Translations under genes and position numbers: made by a program
Shown here: positions 15,913 to 24,260 of the stretch, piece after piece
Layout of the letters: each line of letters opens with the position of its first letter
Numbering within the stretch: the first letter of the stretch is position 1
Notes under the pieces: generated by a model
Told to the model about the DNA's origin: nothing
Databases searched by the model: none
What the model saw: only the letters and a program-made list of their open reading frames with translations
From: Porphyromonadaceae bacterium CG2_30_38_12
GTDB taxonomy: Bacteria > Bacteroidota > Bacteroidia > Bacteroidales > Paludibacteraceae
Reading direction: 5' to 3'
DNA: 46,972 bases
Assembly (NCBI GenBank): GCA_001873635.1
Contig: MNZK01000034.1
Location: forward strand, 1-46,972

Positions 15913-17321
15913 AAATTCAGCTCATCCACTTTCAAAGCAATTTTTCCTTTAACATTGGCATTGAGTCTTACTGCTCCGGGTACTAAGGTTACGCTTTGCA
16001 CATTCATGCTATTCAGTTTGCCGATTAATGTGATGCCATCATAAATTTTATAATTTGACAAGGTTTTGTTGGCATCAGCTTTTAATTCGTCTAATTCTTG
16101 TTTAACCGAGTAAGTTAAATAAGGAGTTATTTTTTTTATTATCATGCCATTTAGCAACCAATTTGCCGATTTAGCTAAAACGTTTTTTGTTTGCATATCA
16201 AAGGACGGATTTTCTACTTCAATCGCTATTTTTTCGGCATTATAGACTAAGTTTCCCGTAAAATAGATACGTCCTTTGATAGAACCAATCACGTCAGCCA
16301 TAAAAACGGGTTTGCCTTCGCTGCCAAAAAGCGACAAGTCAGTAATGGTAATTGTTTTTTTGCCTTCGCTGAAAGTTTTATTCACTAATTGTGCTTTTGC
16401 CATTTCCGAAATTTTAGCGTAGGTAGCATCTGCAGCAATGTTCAAATTAAAATCTTGTGCTGTTCGCTGTGCTAATTTAAAAGCGGGTAAAGGTGTTGCT
16501 TTGTTTTCGTTTGGTTTAGCTCCCATATACGATTCGATGAGCGCACTAAGTGCTATGGATATATTCAGTTTTTGACCAATAGTTTGAAATGGAGAAATGT
16601 AAAGGTCTTTTGGCGTAATACGCACCCATAAATTGTTAGCTTCATTTACTTGCATCGGTTTTTGTGTTTCATTCCAAGCCATGCTAACATACTTTTTTAT
16701 GTCAACCATTTGCTGCAAAGTGGCGTCTATTTGGTCTGAAATAAGTTGTTCGCTTTTGCTCAAAGCCAAATTTGCCAATGGGGTAACAGGTACTTGAACA
16801 CCCACCACATTAAGCTTTGGAGTTTCAATCCATTGAAAGCCCGATGAGGCTGTTTTAGAAACCAATTTCCAGTTTTTATCTATCTCAATAGTTGTTTTGT
16901 AGGTTAAAGCCAGGCTTCCGTTAGCTTCATAATTATCACCTATCGTGATGCCAAATTTTTGTACATTCCAAGCAAATCGAGTCCATAGTTTGAGTGGAAC
17001 CCGATATTCAATCACATTATTTTTTATTGAAAAAGTAAAGTTTTGAGCCTTCCATATTTTTACACTTAAATCCTGATTATTAATTTTATCACCATCAAAA
17101 AGCAATCCAGTCATTTTTTTATTGACCGTATTCTGCAACTTTTGAATGTCGATAGACACTTGTAGCGGTAACTCAGAGCTTGCCGGTGCCAAGTTTGTGG
17201 GGATGTACGATTCGCGAGGTTTTTCTATTTGCAAAGTTTTGCAAGCTTCAAATGTAAAAACCAGAAACCCCAGCAAAGAAAACCTTAAAATGCTGATTTT
17301 GATAGAGTTTTTTTTTAACAT
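15909..17321 (-). CDS. DUF4403 family lipoprotein
   Basis: The 470-residue protein has a lipoprotein signal (LLGFLVFTFEAC, Cys about residue 27) and then a long beta-rich region typical of DUF4403: paired halves containing LPLQVSIDIQKLQNTVNKKM, a central repeat, and a C-terminal half with FMADVIGSIKGRIYFTGNLVY and VQSVTLVPGAVRLNANVKG. The family is widespread in Bacteroidota with no known function; the repeated beta structure resembles lipid-binding tubular proteins, which is inference only. It lies in the envelope, probably at the inner leaflet of the outer membrane. Its 3' end overlaps the subtilase by 4 bases, and the ABC transporter genes end 67 bases away from its start on the same strand, so it may be co-transcribed with them. 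Confidence 0.85.
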   Translation of the reverse strand: MLKKNSIKISILRFSLLGFLVFTFEACKTLQIEKPRESYIPTNLAPASSELPLQVSIDIQKLQNTVNKKMTGLLFDGDKINNQDLSVKIWKAQNFTFSIKNNVIEYRVPLKLWTRFAWNVQKFGITIGDNYEANGSLALTYKTTIEIDKNWKLVSKTASSGFQWIETPKLNVVGVQVPVTPLANLALSKSEQLISDQIDATLQQMVDIKKYVSMAWNETQKPMQVNEANNLWVRITPKDLYISPFQTIGQKLNISIALSALIESYMGAKPNENKATPLPAFKLAQRTAQDFNLNIAADATYAKISEMAKAQLVNKTFSEGKKTITITDLSLFGSEGKPVFMADVIGSIKGRIYFTGNLVYNAEKIAIEVENPSFDMQTKNVLAKSANWLLNGMIIKKITPYLTYSVKQELDELKADANKTLSNYKIYDGITLIGKLNSMNVQSVTLVPGAVRLNANVKGKIALKVDELNF

Positions 17322-17388
17322 TGTAATTTTAATTTTTATTCAGTGGTGAAATTATTTTTTCTGGGGTGCAAAATTACATATTATTTTT

Positions 17389-19155
17389 TTAACTCGCACG
17401 TTTATTATTCAAAAGTAAAGCAACAGCTTCTTGCATAGAGCCTGCTTTGGTTACTGCCCCGGCATTTACAAAAAAGATTTCATCAGCATTTTCAATTGTA
17501 TTGAGACGGTGAGCAATAATAATTTGAATAGTCGATTTAGGTAGTTTTCGCAATATCTCGTCTAAAAGTTGCTCCGTAACGGTGTCGATATTAGCAGTAG
17601 CTTCATCCAAAATGAGCAAGTCGGGGCGACGTATCACAGCGCGTATGAAAGCAATCATTTGTTTTTGACCTAAACTCATACCATCACCACTGACGTTAAT
17701 GATCGAGTCCAAACCTCCATCAAATCGTTCCAAAAGTCCTTCCAATCCGACTTCTTTCATTTCGGCAATCAACTCTTCGTTGCTAAGAGGTTCAAAGCAA
17801 GCATTTCCGTATAAAATGTTGTCGCGCAAGGTGCCACTAAACAAGATAGGTTCTTGCAAAATAAACCCTATTTTGGCAGTTCGCTGTTCGGGCTTGTAGC
17901 ATCGCAGGTCGGTTCCATTTAGCAGAATTTGTCCTTCGGAAGGGTCGTAGAGACGTGCCATAAGCGATGCCGTGGTGGTTTTTCCACCACCCGTAGGACC
18001 TACCAGCGCATAACTTTTGCCACGTTCTAAATTAATATTCACATGTTCCAAAATATTCACTCCAGGAGTATAAGCAAACGACACATCACGCAACGACATA
18101 AAACAACAAGTTTTTTCAGGTGTTATGTTTTCCATAATTTCCAAATTGCTCTCCAGATCCAAAATTTGTGCAATGCGGTCCCATCCAGCCAGGGCAGTTT
18201 GCAAGTTTGCCCACAATACAGCTATTTGTCGGAGTGGATTGTAAAACTGCGTGATATAAGCCAAGAAACTAATGAGTAAACCCACTGTAAACACGCCCAT
18301 ACTAATTAAATAAATTCCATAAGCCAACACTATCATTTGCCCCATAGCTGCCGAAAAAGTGTAAACTGGCGTAAATGCATTGTTAGCAATACCTGCTTTG
18401 ATAGCGGTTTTGTAATTATCGGTATTCGCCTCATCAAATTTTTTCCGAAAATAATCCCTGCGGTTAAATGCTACAATAACTTTAAAATTATTCAGGCTTT
18501 CTTGAATTTCGGCACTCAGATTGCCTGTGCTTTTCATATTGTTAGTATTCTGATTTTTCACCCAAGGCGATACGGCTCGGGTAAAAACAAACAAGATGGC
18601 AGCGGGTATCAATGCAGCCAAAGCTAATTTGTAATTGATAGAAAGTAAAAAAATACCTGCTCCTATCATGGTGAAAATACTATTTGCAAACTGCACAAGC
18701 GATTGCGAAAAAAACTGATTTATTTTGTCGGTGTCGTTGTTTACGCGCGAAATCAAATCACCAGCTTTGTTTTGGTTAAAAAAATCGATGGGCAAGGATT
18801 GAAGCTTTTCGAAAACGGTATTTCGCAAATTAAAAAGCATGCGTTGCCCAACTTTTCCCATAAGCTGAGTTTGTACATAACCGCTCATCAACACAACAGC
18901 ATATATGCAAAACAAGATTATTCCGTAGCGTACAATGCCATCATATTGTTTTGTAACAATATAGTTATCAACAGTATGACCTATTATGTATGGTCCTATA
19001 AGGTTTAATACCGAATTTGTAAAAATAAAAAGCATAGCTATTAGTAATGCTTTTTTTTCATTACCAATCAGTGCTATTAATTTTTTTAAAATACTAACCT
19101 TGCTTTTTTTTGCAGCTGCAGTACCTTTCTGTGTGCTATTCAAATTGTAATTCAC
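17389..19155 (-). CDS. ABC exporter half-transporter, catalytic-site subunit
   Basis: The 588-residue half-transporter has six membrane segments (about residues 35-310) and one nucleotide-binding domain. Walker A is GPTGGGKT (386-393), the Q loop is ILQEP, Walker B ends in the catalytic Glu (LLILDE, E518) and the H loop carries H549 (IIAHRL). Its signature motif is degenerate: MSLGQ (493-497) instead of LSGGQ. Together with the adjacent subunit (19192-20943) this gives one complete and one degenerate ATP site, the pattern of heterodimeric exporters such as TM287/288. The two genes lie 36 bases apart and read on the same strand. Substrate is unknown; multidrug or lipid export is the usual role. 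Confidence 0.93.
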   Translation of the reverse strand: MNYNLNSTQKGTAAAKKSKVSILKKLIALIGNEKKALLIAMLFIFTNSVLNLIGPYIIGHTVDNYIVTKQYDGIVRYGIILFCIYAVVLMSGYVQTQLMGKVGQRMLFNLRNTVFEKLQSLPIDFFNQNKAGDLISRVNNDTDKINQFFSQSLVQFANSIFTMIGAGIFLLSINYKLALAALIPAAILFVFTRAVSPWVKNQNTNNMKSTGNLSAEIQESLNNFKVIVAFNRRDYFRKKFDEANTDNYKTAIKAGIANNAFTPVYTFSAAMGQMIVLAYGIYLISMGVFTVGLLISFLAYITQFYNPLRQIAVLWANLQTALAGWDRIAQILDLESNLEIMENITPEKTCCFMSLRDVSFAYTPGVNILEHVNINLERGKSYALVGPTGGGKTTTASLMARLYDPSEGQILLNGTDLRCYKPEQRTAKIGFILQEPILFSGTLRDNILYGNACFEPLSNEELIAEMKEVGLEGLLERFDGGLDSIINVSGDGMSLGQKQMIAFIRAVIRRPDLLILDEATANIDTVTEQLLDEILRKLPKSTIQIIIAHRLNTIENADEIFFVNAGAVTKAGSMQEAVALLLNNKRAS

Positions 19156-19191
19156 AGTTTTATTTCGCTTATTAATGTCGTTTATAATATT

Positions 19192-20943
19192 TTATTTTTC
19201 AATCTGATTTGTGCTTCGTTGCGAATTATAAATTTGCACATATTCGGTGCTTTCCTTCATCAGCTTATCATGTGTGCCCGTTGCTAGCACCTCCCCTTCT
19301 TCCAACAGTATTACTTGTTCGTAATCAGTAACCGAAGCTACTTTCTGAGTAATTGCTAACAAAGTTATATCGGGATAGTTAGCTTGTAGATTCGCTAAAA
19401 TTTTTTGCTCTGTGTTTGAGTCCACACGCGCTGTGAAGTCGTCCAATAGAAGTATTTGAGGGTTTAATGCCAAGGCGCGTGCCAGCATGATGCGTTGTTT
19501 CTGTCCGCCAGAGAGACTGGTACCTCGCTCGCTTATTATAGTGTTGATTCCTTGAGGTAATGCATCAATAAAATCGTCCAACTCGGCTGTTTTTATGGCT
19601 TTTTGCAGCATGGCATCGGTTACGTTTTCGTTAAATGCAATATTTTCCTTTACGCTCAAGTTGAACATGACGCTGTCCTGAAAAACAAAACCAATTTGCT
19701 GTTGCATGCTTGTTTTGTCATAACTATCAATAGGCAATCCATCCAAAAGAACTTCGCCTTTGTTTGGCGTTAAAAGCCCTGTAAGTAAATATAATAACTG
19801 TGTTTTTCCAGCTGCAGTAGGTCCAATAATAGCACTTCGTGTTCCCGCTTTTATTTCAAATGATACGTTTTTTAGTACTGGTTTTGCGCCATAATACACT
19901 TCTACGTTTCGGAATGAAATATCACCAAGCAACTTACCTCCATTTTCCCCATCTACAGTATTTAGCTCGGAATCAAGCACTTGTTTTATTCTCGCATAAG
20001 CTACCGAAGCTTGAGCCACAAAATTGCTAATAAATCCAATCACAATGATAGGAAAAATCAAAATTGCCAAATAAGAACTGAATGCAGCAAAGTCGCCCAA
20101 ACTCATGGCATTGGTAATCACAAAATGACCACCCAACACCAAAATAACCAAAGCTGCCAAGTTTCCTACAAAAACAACGATAGGAATAAGAGTCGCAAAA
20201 AGTTTTACGATACTCATGCCATTATTTCTTATATCGGTATTCACTTCCATAAACTTACGATATTCCATGGTTTGCGAATTTAAAACACGCACCAATGCAG
20301 CTCCCACAATGTTTTCATTAATAACTTTATTGAGGCGATCGACCAATTCCCTGCTTCGTTTGAAAAAAGCACCTAATTTCTTGAACACAAACATAAAAGC
20401 ACTGATAATAATTGGTATTATAACAAGGACAACAAGTGCCAACTTCCAATTAATTGATAACAATAATATGCTTGCACCTATAATAATGAATATGGACGAA
20501 GCTAACGATACAATAGCTATGGAAACAAAAACTTTTATTGAATCAACATCAGAAGTGAGGTTGGTAAGCAGTTTGGATGGATTCGATTGTAGCATATAGG
20601 CATAGCTTTGCCGGCTGATTTTGTCGGCTAACTTCGTTCGAATGTCGCGTGCTACTCGCTCCGAGGCGTAGGTTTGAACAAGACCTTGCAGCAACGTAAA
20701 GATAAAAATAACCAAGCCAGCAGAGCCAAATTGCACAAGCATAGTTTTGTAACTAAAAGTGCCCGCTACATAGCTATCTATGCTGTGCGAAATGATTTTG
20801 GGTAATACCAAATTCACGCCATTGCTTAACAAGGCAAAAAGTATCAAACCAAAAATCATTAATTTATAGGGAACTACTACTTCAAATACATTTGCGCGTG
20901 GTGGACGTGTGCCTTTCGCTAATTTACCTTCTTTTTTTGACAT
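19192..20943 (-). CDS. ABC exporter half-transporter, degenerate-site subunit
   Basis: The 583-residue partner of the following gene has six membrane segments (about 30-310) and a nucleotide-binding domain with GPTAAGKT (374-381) and a canonical LSGGQ (477-481). Its own catalytic residues are replaced: Walker B is LLLDD with Asp at 502 where Glu is expected, and the H loop reads AITQKVA with Gln at 533. Its Walker A and B therefore form the degenerate ATP site with the MSLGQ signature of the partner. It is first in the transcript. Upstream of the ATG at 20943 I see no consensus promoter. Confidence 0.93.
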   Translation of the reverse strand: MSKKEGKLAKGTRPPRANVFEVVVPYKLMIFGLILFALLSNGVNLVLPKIISHSIDSYVAGTFSYKTMLVQFGSAGLVIFIFTLLQGLVQTYASERVARDIRTKLADKISRQSYAYMLQSNPSKLLTNLTSDVDSIKVFVSIAIVSLASSIFIIIGASILLLSINWKLALVVLVIIPIIISAFMFVFKKLGAFFKRSRELVDRLNKVINENIVGAALVRVLNSQTMEYRKFMEVNTDIRNNGMSIVKLFATLIPIVVFVGNLAALVILVLGGHFVITNAMSLGDFAAFSSYLAILIFPIIVIGFISNFVAQASVAYARIKQVLDSELNTVDGENGGKLLGDISFRNVEVYYGAKPVLKNVSFEIKAGTRSAIIGPTAAGKTQLLYLLTGLLTPNKGEVLLDGLPIDSYDKTSMQQQIGFVFQDSVMFNLSVKENIAFNENVTDAMLQKAIKTAELDDFIDALPQGINTIISERGTSLSGGQKQRIMLARALALNPQILLLDDFTARVDSNTEQKILANLQANYPDITLLAITQKVASVTDYEQVILLEEGEVLATGTHDKLMKESTEYVQIYNSQRSTNQIEK

Positions 20944-21046
20944 TGATAATTTATTTGAACAAAAATATTGACAAACTCAAAATTTCAAACACATTTCACA
21001 TCATAAAGTTGCAACTTGGAGATGTGCATTTAATTACTTTTAATAC

Positions 21047-21083
21047 AAAAAGCCTCTGAATAATTATTTTCAGAGGCTTTTGT
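21047..21083. terminator. Bidirectional terminator between endonuclease I and ABC genes
   Basis: An AAAAGCCTCTGAA stem with its complement and a short AT loop, with T runs on both strands. It ends the minus-strand endonuclease I gene just downstream of its stop. Confidence 0.88.
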
Positions 21084-21090
21084 GTTAATT

Positions 21091-22155
21091 TTATTCTACG
21101 ATAAATTTATGCCGAATATTTTTATTTCCAGCTTTTAAGTCAATAAGATAAATGTCTGGGCTCAAATTATCAACTGCGATGGTTTTGTCCGTGTTTACCA
21201 TTCCGGTTTGTATAGCCTGTGCTTGCAGCGAATAAATTATGTAATACAGTGGCATCGTGTCGCTTTCAACATAGATTTTTTTGTTTCCTGAACGATAACT
21301 AATTTTAAAATTCAAAACCGTATTTTCAATCTTTGCCGAAGTCTTACTCCAAGGCAAACCTTTGCTATTTCCCCAAATATATTCAGCCAAAGACGGATAA
21401 TCAATGTATGGATTGCGGTTTTTTTGTATGCCATACACAGCGTTGTTACGCTTCAACTCTTTGCTGCTTACCGGATCTAAACGATGCCATTTGAGCAACA
21501 ATGCTATTGTCCATTTTGTGAAAGCAGGAAATTTACTGCCATCGAGATGAACCGAGTTCCACGTTGAAATATTGTCTTCATAAGCTGTAACCATATAAAA
21601 GTAGCCGCGTGCTAAGTCACCTTTGAGGGAATCAGTTGGCTCAAACACGATGCCAGTGTAACCTGGAAACGAACAACTCCCCAACTTTGAATAGTTATTG
21701 TTGGAGGTATAACTTGTAGTGCCAACTTCGCCAAAAGGATAATTGCTTCGCTTTCCATTGACGTATCCATCCGAAGGATATAAATGAAACAAATCCGAAT
21801 ACATTGGCTTGCCGTCCTTGAACCAACTCTTTGGAAATGAATGCTCGCGGTTGTAACAACTACCTTCGCCCGAATAGTTGCCACATTGATTAGTGCCAAA
21901 AACATAATTGGTAGTACTGGAATAAATATCCCATACTTTTCCATCAGCTCTTTTGTCGGTAGTTTGAAAATCTGTCCATAAATCGCTGTAACTTCGTTCG
22001 GTATGTGCTGATATTTTATTATACAAGGCAGTTTTTAAGGTAGCATCAGCCTTTCCTTGCGCATCGATGTAGTAATTGTTAGGTATTTGACCAAAAACAG
22101 CTACTGAAAAGAAGCAAAGTAAGGATATTTGTATAAAATTCTTTGTCATTATCAT
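21091..22155 (-). CDS. Secreted endonuclease I with T9SS C-terminal domain
   Basis: The 354-residue protein belongs to the endonuclease I family: a signal peptide (ISLLCFFSVAVFG), then the nuclease domain with NREHSFPKSWF (102-112; H105 likely general base of the beta-beta-alpha metal nuclease) and DLFHLYPSDGYVN (121-133). It would cut extracellular DNA without sequence preference, with Mg as cofactor. Residues about 275-354 resemble a T9SS sorting domain (LSPDIYLIDLKAGNKNIRHK), so export past the outer membrane is likely. ATGs at 22155 and 22149 are equivalent starts. A -7 box lies at 22200-22207 and a terminator follows the stop. With the subtilase it makes two degradative T9SS cargos in 8 kb. 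Confidence 0.92.
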   Translation of the reverse strand: MIMTKNFIQISLLCFFSVAVFGQIPNNYYIDAQGKADATLKTALYNKISAHTERSYSDLWTDFQTTDKRADGKVWDIYSSTTNYVFGTNQCGNYSGEGSCYNREHSFPKSWFKDGKPMYSDLFHLYPSDGYVNGKRSNYPFGEVGTTSYTSNNNYSKLGSCSFPGYTGIVFEPTDSLKGDLARGYFYMVTAYEDNISTWNSVHLDGSKFPAFTKWTIALLLKWHRLDPVSSKELKRNNAVYGIQKNRNPYIDYPSLAEYIWGNSKGLPWSKTSAKIENTVLNFKISYRSGNKKIYVESDTMPLYYIIYSLQAQAIQTGMVNTDKTIAVDNLSPDIYLIDLKAGNKNIRHKFIVE

Positions 22156-22199
22156 TTTTAAGTGGTTTTACTTATTTATTCTCTATTGTTTTTCGCCGA

Positions 22200-22207
22200 C
22201 AAAAGTA
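22200..22207 (-). promoter_or_regulatory. -7 box (TACTTTTG) for the endonuclease I gene
   Basis: TACTTTTG on the minus strand, 44 bases before the ATG at 22155. The -33 position has TTC instead of TTG. The rest of 22208-22470 is AT-rich with an ATGTTTTATAACAT inverted repeat near 22280 and nothing else I can name. Confidence 0.5.
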
Positions 22208-22476
22208 CAAAAACTAAATAAAAATGAAGAATTGACGCTATCTAAATCATCTTAAAACCAAGTTTTGTCGAATAAATATGTTTTATAACATGTATTTTTG
22301 GCTTTTCAAACAAAACAATCTGTTAAATGTAATGTTTTTGTAATATATATTATCAACGCCCTAATTTATAGTAAATCAACAATTTGAACATTTTTACGCC
22401 TTGTTGCGATTGTTAAATATTAGGGGCACGAGTAAATTTACAGCAAAAAGATGCGAAAAACATGTTGTAAAACATA

Positions 22477-22484
22477 TATCTTTG
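22477..22484 (+). promoter_or_regulatory. -7 box (TATCTTTG) for the 120-residue secreted protein
   Basis: TATCTTTG followed by CATC. The transcript would start near 22491, leaving a long leader of about 114 bases before the ATG at 22605. No TTG at -33. Confidence 0.5.
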
Positions 22485-22604
22485 CATCGTCAAACAGAAA
22501 CAAAATGTTATGACAAAGTTATTTCAATAGAGAGTAACTTAAAACAAAAGATTGTGTCTTATTAAATTAAAGTTTAGGTATTAATTTTTTAAAAATTAAA
22601 AGGT

Positions 22605-22967
22605 ATGAAAAAGATTATTTTATCCGCATTATTAATGTTAGCTGTTTACGGAAACTCATCGGCAATGAACCTCAATGATTATAAAGTATTCAGCAAATTG
22701 AACAACGAAACGACATTACGCTCACTTGTACGCTACTTGGGCGCTGACGAAGACCAAAAAGAACAACTTCGTTATTTGTTCGAATTAACCGACTACAAAG
22801 TAAGCAAAGCTGTAAGCAAAGAAGACGAAGTGGCTGCCGAAAGCGCCTTGTACTTTAACTTGGGTAATGCTAAGCTTGTATTGTCCGAATTACAATACAA
22901 AAAGTATTTGGTGGTGTTGAACCTAACGGTAAACGGTAACGACGAAATACTGTTGGCTGACAATTAA
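22605..22967 (+). CDS. Small secreted protein, unknown family
   Basis: I do not recognise the family. The 120-residue product has a clear signal peptide (KKIILSALLMLAVYGNSSA, cleavage about residue 20) leaving about 100 residues of mixed charge that look mostly helical (DQKEQLRYLFELTDYKVSKA, VAAESALYFNLGNAKLVLSE). Cys is absent. The gene stands alone with a promoter-like box at 22477 and a strong terminator at 22987. The helical pattern resembles small periplasmic DUF proteins of Bacteroidales with Spy-like two-helix repeats, but that is only an impression. The long leader is unusual for such a short gene. Periplasmic location is likely. Confidence 0.8.
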   Translation: MKKIILSALLMLAVYGNSSAMNLNDYKVFSKLNNETTLRSLVRYLGADEDQKEQLRYLFELTDYKVSKAVSKEDEVAAESALYFNLGNAKLVLSELQYKKYLVVLNLTVNGNDEILLADN

Positions 22968-22986
22968 CTAGTTTCGTTATCTATAC

Positions 22987-23024
22987 AAAAAGAGGCTGCT
23001 CATAACTGAACAGCCTCTTTTTTT
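22987..23024. terminator. Bidirectional terminator between 120-residue gene and lysA
   Basis: A perfect 12-bp stem AAAAAGAGGCTG/CAGCCTCTTTTT with a 12-base loop and T runs on both strands. It serves the plus-strand small gene and the minus-strand lysC-lysA pair. Confidence 0.92.
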
Positions 23025-23030
23025 ATTAGT

Positions 23031-24191
23031 TTATACCAATTGATCAGAAGTAAACGCTTTGGGCAATGGACGTAAATTGTATTGCGAAGCCATGATTTCG
23101 CCATAAGCCCCTGCCGAGCGCAAAGCAATGATATCGCCACGTTTGGTTTGGTTCATGCTGTAATCTTTCACAAAAGTGTCCGACGATTCGCAAATTGGAC
23201 CAACTACATCATACACTTCATCAGGCAATTCAGAGTTTAAGTTTTCGATGCGATGATAGGCTTGATACAAAGCTGGGCGAATAAGTTCGGTAAAACCAGC
23301 ATCAAGTATCACAAATTTTTTGGTAGTTCCTTCTTTGACGTATAATACCTTAGAAATTAAACTTCCACATTGAGCAACAACTGCTCTACCGAGTTCAAAA
23401 TGCAAAGTTTGATGCGGACGAAGTTCCAAATGTTCGCGATATACTTTAAAGAAGCCATCGAAATCGGGAATTGGGAAATGATTTGGGTGCTCGTAATTAA
23501 TACCCAAACCACCACCCACATTAATAACAGAAAGGGTGATATTTTTAGAGTCGAAAAACTCCTGAATTTCATTAACGCGAACACAAAGCGCTTGAAACGA
23601 ACTCATATCCGTAATCTGCGAACCTATATGAAAATGAATACCAATCAATTTTATTTGTGGCAGCGTAACAACCAAATCGGTTACTTTTTCTAATTCGGAC
23701 ATGTTGATGCCAAATTTATTTTCGCTCAGCCCAGTTGTAATATAATGATGGGTATGTGCACTCACATTCGGATTAATGCGTAAGGCAATTTGAGCTGTCT
23801 TCCCTTTAGCAGCCGCCAATTCGTTTATCACAATTAATTCGGGAATAGACTCTACATTGAAGCAAAAAATATCGTTTTCTAAACCCAAATTTATTTCCCA
23901 ATCGGCTTTACCAACGCCGGCAAAAACTATTTTCGATGCCGGAATACCAGCATCAAGAGCCGCTTTTACTTCGCCACCGCTCACACAGTCGGCGCCCAAA
24001 CTTGCTTGCTGAATGCATGCCAACACACTGGAGTTAACATTAGCCTTCATAGCGTAATGCACGTCAAAATTAGCTTTACTGCTTTGCGTCTTTATTTCGG
24101 AAATTGTAGCCCGGAGCAAATCTAAATCGTAATAATAAAACGGGGTTTCTATATCTTTAAACTTATCGGAAGGATAGTTTGCTTTTGTCAT
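23031..24191 (-). CDS. lysA: Diaminopimelate decarboxylase
   Basis: It removes CO2 from meso-diaminopimelate to give L-lysine, using PLP in the cytosol. The 386-residue product has the PLP lysine K49 in HYAMKANVN, the GGEVKAAL segment, IGIHFHIGSQ, VINVGGGLGI and a C-terminal VVGPICESSDTF with the active-site Cys. It lies 69 bases after lysC on the same strand, so first and last steps of the lysine route are made together. The terminator at 22987 ends the unit. No lysine riboswitch is visible upstream of the pair: the lysC leader is too short. Confidence 0.95.
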   Translation of the reverse strand: MTKANYPSDKFKDIETPFYYYDLDLLRATISEIKTQSSKANFDVHYAMKANVNSSVLACIQQASLGADCVSGGEVKAALDAGIPASKIVFAGVGKADWEINLGLENDIFCFNVESIPELIVINELAAAKGKTAQIALRINPNVSAHTHHYITTGLSENKFGINMSELEKVTDLVVTLPQIKLIGIHFHIGSQITDMSSFQALCVRVNEIQEFFDSKNITLSVINVGGGLGINYEHPNHFPIPDFDGFFKVYREHLELRPHQTLHFELGRAVVAQCGSLISKVLYVKEGTTKKFVILDAGFTELIRPALYQAYHRIENLNSELPDEVYDVVGPICESSDTFVKDYSMNQTKRGDIIALRSAGAYGEIMASQYNLRPLPKAFTSDQLV

Positions 24192-24260
24192 TCTCTTATA
24201 CTTTATGAACTTTAAAAATTTACTAACTTTAAAACTGTATAACCCAAATTCGTCGCTTTT

